Both the position numbers and the translations under genes were made by a program. Of a stretch of 64,000 bases of DNA, positions 34,831-46,104 are shown piece after piece. Source of the stretch: Cyrtodaria siliqua (Eukaryota > Mollusca > Bivalvia > Adapedonta > Hiatellidae); NCBI GenBank assembly GCA_037043455.1, contig JAWPHD010010354.1, positions 1-64,000 on the forward strand. Reading direction: 5' to 3'. The notes below the pieces were generated by a model. The model was not told the origin of the DNA, did not search any database, and saw nothing but the letters and a program-made list of their open reading frames with translations. Within the stretch, counting starts at the first letter, position 1, and the number at the start of each line of letters is the position of its first letter.

Positions 34831-35269
34831 CTGGCGTGCGCCACACTCGAATGTGTAAACCCTTGCAACTAGTTACATTCTGCAGATATACTTTTTACAA
34901 TGATAAATACCTCTTGCACATTTTTATATAATCTGACACAATATACCTCTATGATCCCACACCACATGTCGGTCAATGTAAATATAAATTGCAATTTCCC
35001 TGTCTTTCTCATAACACCGCCTCATTCCTGGTGCCAGTTAACATTTGCATGCAAATAATTCCACCGTCGGCATTGTGTTGGTCCCCACATGGAAAAAACA
35101 ATTGAATATTAAAGCAATAGCGAGTTCAAATAGACAGATAAGCCCATTTCAACCATGGGACTCGGCTACATGAATCGCTAATTATACAATGGACAGCACC
35201 TTGACAACCTGTGGCGATAACATACATGGCTGCTCATTGCCTATAAGCTAACTGTTGAGAACTGTTCTT

Positions 35270-35690
35270 TCACCAGGTTTACAACAGTGTCTGACATAAA
35301 GAAGCAACATCTCAACACAGACATCAACCTCGATGTCAATGTGGATAGTCTATTAAAAGCGAGCATTATGGCAAAGGTGCGTGGCAAAAGATTAACGGTG
35401 TGCTTTGTGATAAAACGGGCAAAATAGACTTCATCGCATGGAATGACTGTGTTCAGTATGTCTCTGAAGCCCTTGCAGTTGGCAAGACTGTTAAAGTACA
35501 TAATGTCAGAGTGCGCCAAACAAAGGCACTGTTCTGCTCTACTTCCTCGGGCCTCCAGCTCCTTTTCACAAAGAACGCAACAATAGAAGACAGTGGTACA
35601 ATTCAGCAGAGTGCTCCCCTTCTACTAACAGCCATTGAGAAACTCAATTGTTACGACAATTCCAGAAACAATGTAGCTGGCTCTAGACTT
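35270..35690 (+). pseudogene. RPA-like OB-fold fragment, copy 1
   Basis: Frames read TVSDIKKQHLNTDINLDVN and, after a shift, VLCDKTGKIDFIAWNDCVQY, VSEALAVGKTVKVHNVR and ALFCSTSSGLQLLFTKNATI. The shift comes from AGCATTATGG where the parental copy at 40850 has AGCAGTTATGG. The gene stops at GTAGCTGG, where the 155-bp module begins. Not functional. Confidence 0.65.
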
Positions 35691-36120
35691 TGACAAAATT
35701 TAAATGTCAAAGTCCCGCAGAAGGCGACTCAAAATACCATTCCAAAGAAAGACTGCACTGCGCAATAAATAGAGAATTGAGCGGACAAATATCATTAAAG
35801 ACAATTCCAGAAACAATGTAGCTGGCTCTAGATGGCTCTAGACTTTGACAAAATTTAAATGTCAAAGTCCCGCAGAAGGCGACTCAAAATACCATTCCAA
35901 AGAAAGACTGCACTGCGCAATAAATAGAGAATTGAGCGGACAAATATCATTAAAGACAATTCCAGAAACAATGTAGCTGGCTCTAGATGGCTCTAGACTT
36001 TGACAAAATTTAAATGTCAAAGTCCCGCAGAAGGCGACTCAAAATACCATTCCAAAGAAAGACTGAACTGCGCAATAAATAGAGAATTGAGCGGACAAAT
36101 ATCATTAAAGACAATTCATG
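35686..36120. repeat. 155-bp module, three tandem copies (in unit 1)
   Basis: Each begins GACTTTGACAAAATTTAAAT then GTCAAAGTC, a 10-bp-arm palindrome (GACTTTGACA / TGTCAAAGTC), and ends before AATGTAGCTGGCTCTAGATG. Spacing is exactly 155 bp (35686, 35841, 35996). The third copy runs into CATGAAACAGATAAAGATGA. Confidence 0.88.
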
Positions 36121-36760
36121 AAACAGATAAAGATGAGTTCAGAATCTTCAGTCTTGACATTTTTCATAGCAACATGTTGCCTGCTGAAGAGCAAGTGATC
36201 AACGTACCGACAACCACAAAGGAACTTATAAGGAGACCTGTTTTTGTGACTGATGACATGGTACATTTATTTAAAACTGACAAATCAAAATAGTGTTGGC
36301 ACTTATATGACAAACAGACCGGACCGACAGCACTCAAGTAGATATATGACAATAAATGCATCAACAGTGGGAAGGAAACAGCAGAAATGGACGGCTTTGT
36401 AAAATGAATTGTCTGGTTTTGTTTAATAATTAAGGTTTTCAATTATTTGCTGCATATCACATTTCAAATCGTTTTTCTCTTTGTTATTTATGCTGTCACT
36501 TTCTTTATTTTCCGTGTCGGCATTAAGGAAATTGTAAAAACTACCTCCAAGTCAGCAAGCTCATTTTTCTGTTTTCGGAATTATAAGCACTGTCAATGAT
36601 AAAATCGGATTAATTAATGAATAATATTTTGATTAGTTGTTTCTCTTTTTCGATGAGCAGATAATTCTTCGAATAATATTCAAAATTAGAAATATCGCTA
36701 AAGGTGATGAAAACCCCCATTTAAATTAAAGGCAAACAAAGGGCGATAATTCTGGTAACA

Positions 36761-38690
36761 CTCGAACATGTAAACCCTTGCAACTAGTTACATTCTGCAG
36801 ATATACTTTTTCCAATGATAAATACCTCTTGCACATTTTGGTACAATCTGACACAATATACCTTTATGATCCCACACCACATGTCGGTCAATGTAAATAT
36901 AAATTGCGATTTCCCTGTCTTTCTCATAACACCGCCTCATTCCTGGTGCCAGTTAACATTTGCATGCAAATAATTCCACCCCCGTCGGCAGTATGCATAC
37001 GAAAGTGTTGGTCCCCACATGGAAAAACCAATTGAATAATAAAGCAACTATGAGTCCAAATAGACAGATATGCCCATTTTAACCATGGGACTCGGCTACA
37101 TGAATCGCTAATTATACAATGGACAGCACCTTGACAACCTGTGGCGATAACATACATGACTGCTCATTGCCTATAAGCTAACTGTTGAGAACTGTTCTTT
37201 CACCAGCTTTACAACAGTGTCTGACATAAAGAACCAACATCTCAACACAAACATCAACCTCGATGTCAATGTGGATAGTCTATTAAAAGCGAGCATTATG
37301 GCAAAGGTGCGTGGCAAAAGATTAACGGTGTGCTTTGTGACAAAACGGGCAAAACAGACTTCATCGCATGGAATGACTGTGTTCAGTATGTCTCTGAAGC
37401 CCTTGCAGTTGGCAAGACTGTTAAAGTACATAATGTCAGAGTGCGCCAAACAAAGGCACTGTTCTGCTCTACTTCCTCGGGCCTCCAGCTCCTTTTCACA
37501 AAGAACGCAACAATAGAAGACAGTGGTACAACTCAGCAGAGTGCTCCCCTTCTACTAACAGCCATTGAGAAACTCAATTGTTACGACAATTCCAGAAACA
37601 ATGTAGCTGGCTCTAGACTTTGACAAAATTTAAATGTCAAAGTCCCGCAGAAGGCGACTCAAAATACCATTCCAAAGAAAGACTGCACTGCGCAATAAAT
37701 AGAGAATTGAGCGGACAAATATCATTAAAGACAATTCCAGAAACAATGTAGCTGGCTCTAGATGGCTCTAGACTTTGACAAAATTTAAATGTCAAAGTCC
37801 CGCAGAAGGCGACTCAAAATACCATTCCAAAGAAAGACTGCACTGCGCAATAAATAGAGAATTGAGCGGACAAATATCATTAAAGACAATTCCAGAAACA
37901 ATGTAGCTGGCTCTAGATGGCTCTAGACTTTGACAAAATTTAAATGTCAAAGTCCCGCAGAAGGCGACTCAAAATACCATTCCAAAGAAAGACTGAACTG
38001 CGCAATAAATAGAGAATTGAGCGGACAAATATCATTAAAGACAATTCATGAAACAGATAAAGATGAGTTCAGAATCTTCAGTCTTGACATTTTTCATAGC
38101 AACATGTTGCCTGCTGAAGAGCAAGTGATCAACGTACCGACAACCACAAAGGAACTTATAAGGAGACCTGTTTTTGTGACTGATGACATGGTACATTTAT
38201 TTAAAACTGACAAATCAAAATAGTGTTGGCACTTATATGACAAACAGACCGGACCGACAGCACTCAAGTAGATATATGACAATAAATGCATCAACAGTGG
38301 GAAGGAAACAGCAGAAATGGACGGCTTTGTAAAATGAATTGTCTGGTTTTGTTTAATAATTAAGGTTTTCAATTATTTGCTGCATATCACATTTCAAATC
38401 GTTTTTCTCTTTGTTATTTATGCTGTCACTTTCTTTATTTTCCGTGTCGGCATTAAGGAAATTGTAAAAACTACCTCCAAGTCAGCAAGCTCATTTTTCT
38501 GTTTTCGGAATTATAAGCACTGTCAATGATAAAATCGGATTAATTAATGAATAATATTTTGATTAGTTGTTTCTCTTTTTCGATGAGCAGATAATTCTTC
38601 GAATAATATTCAAAATTAGAAATATCGCTAAAGGTGATGAAAACCCCCATTTAAATTAAAGGCAAACAAAGGGCGATAATTCTGGTAACA
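36761..38690 (+). repeat. large tandem array, unit 2 (1930 bp)
   Basis: Near identical to unit 1 and almost base-for-base the same as unit 3 outside the 155-bp modules. It holds an OB-fold fragment with the same 1-bp deletion (37200-37620) and three 155-bp modules (37616-38050). The 1930-bp period separates CTCGAACATG at 36761 from the same word at 38691. Confidence 0.92.
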
Positions 38691-40310
38691 CTCGAACATG
38701 TAAACCCTTGCAACTAGTTACATTCTGCAGATATACTTTTTCCAATGATAAATACCTCTTGCACATTTTGGTACAATCTGACACAATATACCTTTATGAT
38801 CCCACACCACATGTCGGTCAATGTAAATATAAATTGCGATTTCCCTGTCTTTCTCATAACACCGCCTCATTCCTGGTGCCAGTTAACATTTGCATGCAAA
38901 TAATTCCACCCCCGTCGGCAGTATGCATACGAAAGTGTTGGTCCCCACATGGAAAAACCAATTGAATAATAAAGCAACTATGAGTCCAAATAGACAGATA
39001 TGCCCATTTTAACCATGGGACTCGGCTACATGAATCGCTAATTATACAATGGACAGCACCTTGACAACCTGTGGCGATAACATACATGACTGCTCATTGC
39101 CTATAAGCTAACTGTTGAGAACTGTTCTTTCACCAGCTTTACAACAGTGTCTGACATAAAGAACCAACATCTCAACACAAACATCAACCTCGATGTCAAT
39201 GTGGATAGTCTATTAAAAGCGAGCATTATGGCAAAGGTGCGTGGCAAAAGATTAACGGTGTGCTTTGTGACAAAACGGGCAAAATAGACTTCATCGCATG
39301 GAATGACTGTGTTCAGTATGTCTCTGAAGCCCTTGCAGTTGGCAAGACTGTTAAAGTACATAATGTCAGAGTGCGCCAAACAAAGGCACTGTTCTGCTCT
39401 ACTTCCTCGGGCCTCCAGCTCCTTTTCACAAAGAACGCAACAATAGAAGACAGTGGTACAATTCAGCAGAGTGCTCCCCTTCTACTAACAGCCATTGAGA
39501 CACTCAATTGTTACGACAATTCCAGAAACAATGTAGCTGGCTCTAGACTTTGACAAAATTTAAATGTCAAAGTCCCGCAGAAGGCGACTCAAAATACCAT
39601 TCCAAAGAAAGACTGCACTGCGCAATAAATAGAGAATTGAGCGGACAAATATCATTAAAGACAATTCATGAAACAGATAAAGATGAGTTCAGAATCTTCA
39701 GTCTTGACATTTTTCATAGCAACATGTTGCCTGCTAAAGAGCAAGTGATCAACGTACCGACAACCACAAAGGAACTTATAAGGACACCTGTTTTTGTGAC
39801 TGATGACATGGTACATTTATTTAAAACTGACAAATCAAAATAGTGTTGACACATATGACAAACTGACTGGACCGACAGCACTCAAGTAGATATATGACAA
39901 TAAATGCATCAACAGTGTGAAGGAAACAGCAGAAATAGACGGCTTTGTAAAATGAATTGTCTGGTTTTGTTTAATAATTAAGGTTTTCAATTATTTGCAG
40001 CATATCACATTTCAAATCGTTTTTCTCTTTTTGTTATTTATGCTGTCACTTTCTTTATTTTCCGTGTCGGCAGTAAGGAAATCGTAAAAACTACCTCCAA
40101 GTCAGCAAGCTCATTTTTCTGTTTTCGGAATTATAAGCACTGTCAATGATAAAATCGGATTAATTAATGAATAATATTTTGATTAGTTGTTTCTCTTTTT
40201 CGATGAGCAGATAATTCTGCGAATAATATTCAAAATTAGAAATATCGCTGAAGGTGATGGAAACCCCCATTTAAATTAAAGGCAAACAAAGGGCGATAAT
40301 TCTGGTAACA
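38691..40310 (+). repeat. large tandem array, unit 3 (1620 bp)
   Basis: As unit 2 but with one 155-bp module instead of three, which accounts for the 310-bp shorter period. The OB-fold fragment (39130-39550) shares the AGCATTATGG deletion. Its tail (39840-40310) shares several differences with unit 4's flank rather than with units 1-2, for example GACACATATGACAAACTGAC. Confidence 0.9.
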
Positions 40311-40742
40311 CTCGAACATGTAAACCCTTGCAACTAGTTACATTCTGCCGATATACTTTTTCCAATGATAAATACCTCTTGCACATTTTTGTACAATCTG
40401 ACACAATATACCTCTATGATCCCACACCACATGTCGGTCAATGTAAATATAAATTGCAATTTCCCTGTCTTTCTCATAACACCGCCTCATTCCTGGTGCC
40501 AGTTAACATTTGCATGCAAATAATTCCACCCCCGTCGGCAGTATGCATACGAAAGTGTTGGTCCCCACATTGAAAAAACAACTGAATATTAAAGCAACAA
40601 TGAGTCCAAATAGACAGATATGCCCATTTCAACCGTGGGACTCGGCTACATGAATCGCTAATTATACAATGGACAGCACCTTGACAACCTGTGGCGATAA
40701 CATACACGACTGCTCATTGCCTATAAGCTAACTGTTGCAAAC
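40311..40742 (+). other. unit 4 upstream flank: 5' region of the RPA-like gene
   Basis: 432 bp homologous to the start of units 1-3, leading directly into the most intact copy of the gene. It may include the original promoter. No TATA box or other element could be supported. Confidence 0.5.
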
Positions 40743-42130
40743 TGTTCTTTCACCAGCTTTACAACAGTGTCTGACATAAAGGAGCAACATCTCAACACAG
40801 ACATCAACCTCGATGTCACTGTGGATAGTCTATCAAAAGCGAGCAGTTATGGCAAAGGTGCGGGGCAAAACATTAACGGTGTGCTTTGTGACAGAACGGG
40901 CAAAACAGACTTCATCGCATGGAATGACTGTGTTCAGTATGTCTCTGAAGCCCTTGCAGTTGGCAAGACTGTTAAAGTACATAATGTCAGAGAGTGCCAA
41001 GCAAAGGTACTGTTCTGCTCTACTTCATCGGGCCTCCAAGTGCTTTTCACAAAGAACGCAACAAACAGAAGACAGTAGTACAATTCAGAAGAGTGCTCCC
41101 CTTCTACTAACAGCCATTACGACAATTCTAGAAACAATATAGCTGGTGTTATAATGTATGTATCTCCTTTGCTAAACTTGAATGAGACAGAAAAACTTTC
41201 CATCAAGGTCAGAGATATCACCGGAGAGATAGATGTCTGCTTCTGGAGGGAGACGGCTGTGCAAGCTTTGCTGGAGTTGTTGGCGATAGAATCCTACTGG
41301 AGGGAGCTACCATCAAGAACTACGGCAGATATAACGTCATTAATGGCAACTAATGTTAGTCTCAATGTTGTTCATCGCGACCCGTCTCATTTGTCTGATG
41401 TCAGTAATACGACTGCTCCAAAGGTTGTTCGCTCGCCCGCCAAGATTCAACCTACGGTGGTGAAGTCACTGGATGGCTTAACCGAAACCAATGAGAGACA
41501 AACCTTCACTGCAAAGGTGACAGAACTTTGCCTCCAATTCAATGATCAATGCCCTGATATCAGAAGCAAGAAGAGCATAAAGAAATTGGACCATGTCTTC
41601 AGATGCGCATGTGTGACAAATGTTACAGTGTTTGTTCAACTGGCCTACGTTTGCAGGATAACAAGTCATGAACTCTGACTGTCTTCAATAATACCGCGGA
41701 GAAGTTAATCGGCAAAATACTGAAGGACATCTTAGATAACAATATGACTGGCAGTGATGTTTCTGAACTTGTAGAAGGTCGAACATTTGCTTTCGTTGCT
41801 TCAGGTGGCCGCATAGCAGATGAATTCCTCTGTCATGATTGCAACTTAGTGGCTACTGCTGCAGCACTTCCTTGCATCCACCTACAACACAGTATTCAAC
41901 TGACGAAAGTGAACGTCCCGCAACACAGCTGTCGCAATCTGCAAACCTGCGCGCACACATTACAAGACCTCCATCTCCAGCTGCCAACACCATAGTGGGA
42001 CACTCTCGTGCTACTGCACAGATCTTGGGAACTCTACACAGTTGCCATCAAGTATTCATCGGATGAGTACTATCAGCAGCAGTAAGCAGTTAAACTTCGA
42101 TGAAGACATGCCTACAATCAGGGCCGGTAA
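40743..42130 (+). pseudogene. RPA large-subunit-like protein with three OB folds, decayed (parental copy)
   Basis: OB1 (40767-41075) reads TVSDIKEQHLNTDINLDVT, SYGKGAGQNINGVLCDRTGK, TDFIAWNDCVQYVSEALAVG. After stops near 41075, OB2 (41154-41300) reads VSPLLNLNETEKLSIKVRDI then TGEIDVCFWRETAVQALLEL. A linker follows, then a zinc-ribbon/OB3 region: ERQTFTAKVTELCLQFNDQC, KKSIKKLDHVFRMCDKCYSV (after a frameshift near 41600), LTVFNNTAEKLIGKILKDIL and VEGRTFAFVASGGRIADEFL. A Ser/Pro-rich tail runs to about 42130. This order (two OB folds, Cys cluster, third OB fold) is that of replication protein A 70-kDa DNA-binding domains A-B-C. Such proteins are also carried by animal Helitrons. Several frameshifts and stops make it a pseudogene. 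Confidence 0.6.
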
Positions 42131-42676
42131 ACGTCGGCTAGCGCCGTTCTCTTCCATCTCCTAAGGTGAACCTTCCACCAAGGAGTATTAACCCTTTCCA
42201 ACATGACCACTGCATGGAATTCTCTGCAAATCTTGGAGATTAAAGTCCATGTCAAATGACGGCATCAGGGAACAGTTGCGATTCTACAATACCTCCGGTA
42301 CACATGCACCTTACAGGAGTACTCCAACTCCAGCGCAATCAGACATCGGTACATCTGGATTGCCATATCTCCCCAGCTCACATGGATTGCGACTACCTCT
42401 ACCACACAAACAAGTACATTACAGTCACGTTGAAACTTCCGATAGTCCCACTGACCTTGCAGATTATGGCAACTTCCGTGTCGCATACTCTCCCATTTCC
42501 AAGACAGTGCACAGGCATGAAGGGGAAATGGTAACGAATTACCCGCCGCTGTTTGAAGACACATACCATTGAAACCAACACATAGTCACTCTATTAATAT
42601 AATGCGCATGATAGAACACCCTCGATTTGGAATCCATAATCTACAGTACCGCATAGCAGTTTTGGACTCATCATTT
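42131..42676. other. 3' flank of the RPA-like pseudogene
   Basis: Overlapping open frames on both strands (42249-42581) have coding-like composition but no domain that I recognise. They may be decayed remains of the tail of the RPA-like gene. Confidence 0.35.
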
Positions 42677-43085
42677 AGTCAATAATTAGGCCAAACAAAA
42701 TTAATTCTCTGTTTCCGCTAACCCGACCGACTCTATTTTTTTCTGCCGACCCTACATTTTTTTACACCGTTTTTTAACAAAAAAATATGTTCTATCATTT
42801 CTGCACTTTTCTATCTTTTCGCATAAGTTAAATCTTTGCGATAATTAGTCGTCCCGATACTTGAAACACATGTCAATAAGGCGTCTACCGATGCAAATGT
42901 CAACACGGTGACATGTTTTTAGGAAAAATTCGTTGTCAGATATTGAGTTTGTCCCTAATTTTAACGCATGGCAGCAAGTTTACTGCTGGTTACGTTTGAC
43001 AAATGCAGACATTTTCCTGGAATGAAAAAACTATACCCATATTAAGCAATTGATTTTTTTTCTGAATATCTGAATTTTTTCTGAA

Positions 43086-43387
43086 TATCACGGAGTGCAA
43101 CCCAACGGAAATTTCGAGAAATCTGGCCCTACTTTCACAGTTTCTGGGTCCACTCATGTAAACACAGATGAAAATTCAGCAAACACCTCACTCGACAAAA
43201 ATTTATGTGTAGGAGAACTGGCCAGTTTTGGCATCAAGTCACTCTATCTGAAGTGTAATGATGACGATGAGCCAAGTCTACTCCGTACAATCAAAACATG
43301 CGCAGAATCGGCAACAAAAAAGGCAGTCGATGCCTTTCAGCTGCTCATGGCAAAAGGCAGGGGATTTCCAGCGAAAAGTACATCTAG
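43086..43387 (+). CDS. candidate exon of unknown protein inside the TIR element
   Basis: An open frame with good composition reads VQPNGNFEKSGPTFTVSGST, then ELASFGIKSLYLKCNDDDEP, SLLRTIKTCAESATKKAVDA and FQLLMAKGRGFPAKSTS. It meets a GTATTG donor-like site after CATCTAG. No family is recognised. It may be captured host sequence or the element's own gene. No start codon is certain, since the frame opens at GTG near 43095. Confidence 0.35.
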
Positions 43388-43469
43388 GTATTGTGAGTTA
43401 AGAGTACGCTGTTGTTTTTAATATCAAAATATGAGTTTTAAATTATGTCACAGGGTGGTTAAAAAGTTG

Positions 43470-43544
43470 TGACTCGACCGGAACTCGAACCCAGGGCCTT
43501 TCGCTTATGAGACAAACACTCTACCACTACTGAGCTACCATGCC
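43470..43544 (-). tRNA. tRNA-Met(CAT)-like sequence, probable pseudogene or SINE head
   Basis: On the minus strand it folds as a cloverleaf: D arm GCTC AGTAGTGGTA GAGT, anticodon arm TTTGT CTCATAA GCGAA with anticodon CAT, and T arm CTGGG TTCGAGT TCCGG (B box GGTTCGAGT). The acceptor stem GGCATGG/TCGAGTC has one mismatch and several G-T pairs, and there is no T-run terminator. It sits inside a TIR element, so a functional gene is doubtful. Confidence 0.5.
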
Positions 43545-44387
43545 ACACGGTTTTACTAGTCGATTTGTCACAATATACCCGGCTACATAATATACCCCCT
43601 CCTAATTTAGAATTCGTCCTGAATTCTTAGTGTCACAGAGAACATTGTATAAATAATCTCGAGGTTCCATATCAGTAGCCATATTAAACCATAGGTTATT
43701 TACGTTGGGAGCCAAATGTAACAGGTCGCCAAAGAAAAATGTCCAGCCAACCCCGGACCTGAGGACCAGCTTTTAAGTCAGACACTCTGATGTTGTGAAA
43801 AACTACAGTTGATTGCAAAATAATGTAGAAAATGTATTCGAGTCGGATTTGAAATATTTGAGTCCATCTCAAATTCATTTTCTTAAATCCTGTAAAATAA
43901 ATTATATTAGACATTTGAAATCCTGAGTTAAAAGATAACACAAACTTTACTAATTTTCTATATAATGTAAAAGAATATCTATTATTTTGGTTGCTATTTG
44001 AATATTGAGCCATTAAAATCTCAACTTGAGATTTTTCGTGATACTGGGGCCTGATCTAGCTCATTAAGTATTGAACATGTTCGAGAGGTTATGGAAAATT
44101 ATTTTTTTTAAATATTTTGATGTTTATTTTAGGGTGAAATAAAAAGAGACAACTCTTTTTTAAACTTGTAATATTCATTTATTAAATTCAATGAAGTATG
44201 TTTTATTACAACATATATTGAAATACAATGATTTTATGTAGAAAAAGTAACCTAAGTCCTACTATTTTATATCGCGTAGGAAAAAAAAAAATGCCTACCT
44301 ACCGACCCTATTTTTTTTTCAAGACGTTAGCGGAAACGAAGTATAAATTTTGTTTGGCCTTATTGAATCAGGTTGTATGTTGTCAAA

Positions 44388-45694
44388 AACAAGAGGGCCA
44401 TGATGGCCCTATATCGCTCACCTGAGTAAATTTGAACCAATACAAGAGGGCCAAGATGGCCCTAAAGCGATCACTGTGAACCCCGCGGCGTTGCCAAGTT
44501 TGACACCAGGGTCACCATTTGAACAAACTTGGTAGAGGACCATAAGCTTATAGCAAATGCAAAATATTAAACCTCTGGCTCTTGCAGTTCCAGAGAAGAA
44601 GATTTTTTTTCAGTTTTTCCCTATACAAGCCTATGTAAAACTGTGACCCCCGGGGCGGGGACAAATTTAACCCCAGGGTCACCATTTGAACAAACTAAAT
44701 ATAGGACCATAAGCTGATGCTACATGTAATACATGAGAGCTCCGTGCCATGTGGTTCCAGAGAAGAAGATTTTTTAAGTTTTTCCGTATACAAGCCTATG
44801 TATAACTGTGACCCCCGGGGCGGGGCCAAATGTGACCCCTGGGTCACCATTTGAACAAACTTGGTAGAGGACCATAAGCTTATAGCAAATGCAAAATATT
44901 AAACCTCTGGCTCTTGCAGTTTCAGAGAAGAAGATTTTTTAAGTTTTTCCCTATACATGTCTATGTAAAACATGTGAACCTTGGGGCGGGGCCAAATGTG
45001 ACCCGAGGGTCACCATTTGAACAAAATTGGTAAAGGACCATAAGCTTATAGTAAATGCAAAATATCAAACCTCTGGCTCTTGTAGTTTCCGAGAAGAAGA
45101 TTTTTAAAAAGAAATCCTATATAAGTCTATGTAAAACTGTGACCCCTGGGGCGGGGACAAATTTAACCTCAGGGTCACCATTTGAACAAACTTAGTAGAG
45201 GACCATAAGCTGATGCTACATGTAATACAAGAGACCTCTGTGGCTTTTGGTTTCAGAGAAGAAGATTTTTTAAAGTTTTTTCCTATATGTCTATATGAAA
45301 AACATGCAAAATCTCAAATACAAACTTTGGACCCCCGGGGCATGGCCATTTTTGACCCCAGGAACTTCATTTGAACAAACTTGATAGTCTAGGCGTAAGC
45401 GATCATTTTAAAAGAAAAACTGTTGAAATCTGTCCAGCGGTTCTTCAGAAGAAGATTTTTTAAGGTTTCGACCATATATGGTAATGGTGGCCATCTTGGA
45501 TGTCGCGCTGACCTAATTTTAACAAATCTAAAAAGCATTCAACTAAGGATCATCCACGTGAAGTTTGGTCAAAATTGGCCAAGCGGTTTCCTAGGAGAAG
45601 TCGTTTGAAGCAAAAGTTAACGACGACGACGGACGACGACGACGGACGGACGACGGACGGACGACGGACGAAGAGTGATCCCAATAGCTCACCT

Positions 45695-45724
<30 letters not shown>
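44388..45724 (+). mobile_element. Helentron-like non-autonomous element, family B, complete
   Basis: It starts AACAAGAGGGCCATGATGGC then CCTATATCGCTCACCTGAG, and ends TGAGCCTTCGGCTCAGGTGAGCTAAAAA (hairpin TGAGCC TTC GGCTCA). The subterminal CTCACCTGAG and CTCAGGTGAG are exact complements. A second 5' end (ACAAGAGGGCCAAGATGGCC) occurs at 44441, a nested start. Core modules match 27878-30424. A (GACGACG)n run precedes the 3' end. Confidence 0.8.
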
Positions 45725-45725
<1 letters not shown>

Positions 45726-45779
45726 GTTTATGTATTAAACATTTATTTTGAAAATAAAAACAAAAACTTCAGTGTTTGT

Positions 45780-46104
45780 TTTAAACTTTTCAAAGCCAGT
45801 ATACCAATGTTTACGTTCGCAGTTGTGTAGTTGTAAATCGTTCAAGAATGGTATTAATGTTTGTTATCGTTTTCGAAGTTGTGTACTAGTATATCGTTCA
45901 AGAATGGTATTAATGTTTGTTATCGATCATACTCAATATCAATTATCCCCATATTGTTACCAGGTTCTGTCCGTCAGTCCTCCTTGGGATGGTTCAATTC
46001 ATTGAGAACCCACCCAGTTGTCGAACAAATAATACAAGTACGCGGTAATAGATGACAACGATAACAAACGTTAATACCATTCTTGAACGATTTACTGTAC
46101 ACAA
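45780..46104. repeat. inverted and direct repeats next to the DIRS recombinase
   Basis: CGTTCAAGAATGGTATTAAT then GTTTGTTATCG occurs directly at 45838 and 45896 and inverted at 46060-46092 (CGATAACAAACGTTAATACC). GTTCGCAGTTGTGTA also recurs inverted (TACACAACTGCGAA). Placed just downstream of the recombinase, it fits part of a DIRS terminal or internal complementary repeat. Confidence 0.6.

Larger units (their letters stand above)
34831..36760 (+). repeat. large tandem array, unit 1 (about 1.93 kb)
   Basis: It aligns end to end with units 2 and 3 and, over its first 840 bp, with the region leading into the RPA-like gene at 40743. Unit 1 differs most from the rest (for example it lacks GTATGCATACGAAA near 35068), so it is the oldest copy or has diverged furthest. 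It contains the broken first OB fold (35270-35690), three 155-bp modules (from 35686) and a tail of about 640 bp. Confidence 0.88.
42677..44372. mobile_element. 1.7-kb element with long imperfect terminal inverted repeats
   Basis: The left end TCAATAATTAGGCCAAAC, followed by AAAATT...CGTTTCCGCTAAC-like sequence, is mirrored at the right end by GTTAGCGGAAACGAAG and TTTTGTTTGGCCTTATTGA. T-rich tracts (CCGACCCTACATTTTTTT and ACCGACCCTATTTTTTTT) also recur near each end, the latter in the same orientation. The element contains a candidate exon (43086-43387) and a tRNA-like segment (43470-43544). No transposase was recognised. Confidence 0.6.

Noticed and set aside
34867..40573. Recurring open frames in the array outside the OB-fold part (MQLVTFCRYTF-type and minus-strand 92-codon frames)
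   Set aside because: They repeat only because the unit repeats. They have no domain, and several lie antisense to the OB-fold sequence.
43470..43544. Functional tRNA-Met gene
   Set aside because: Acceptor mismatch, many wobble pairs, no terminator T-run, and location inside a TIR element.
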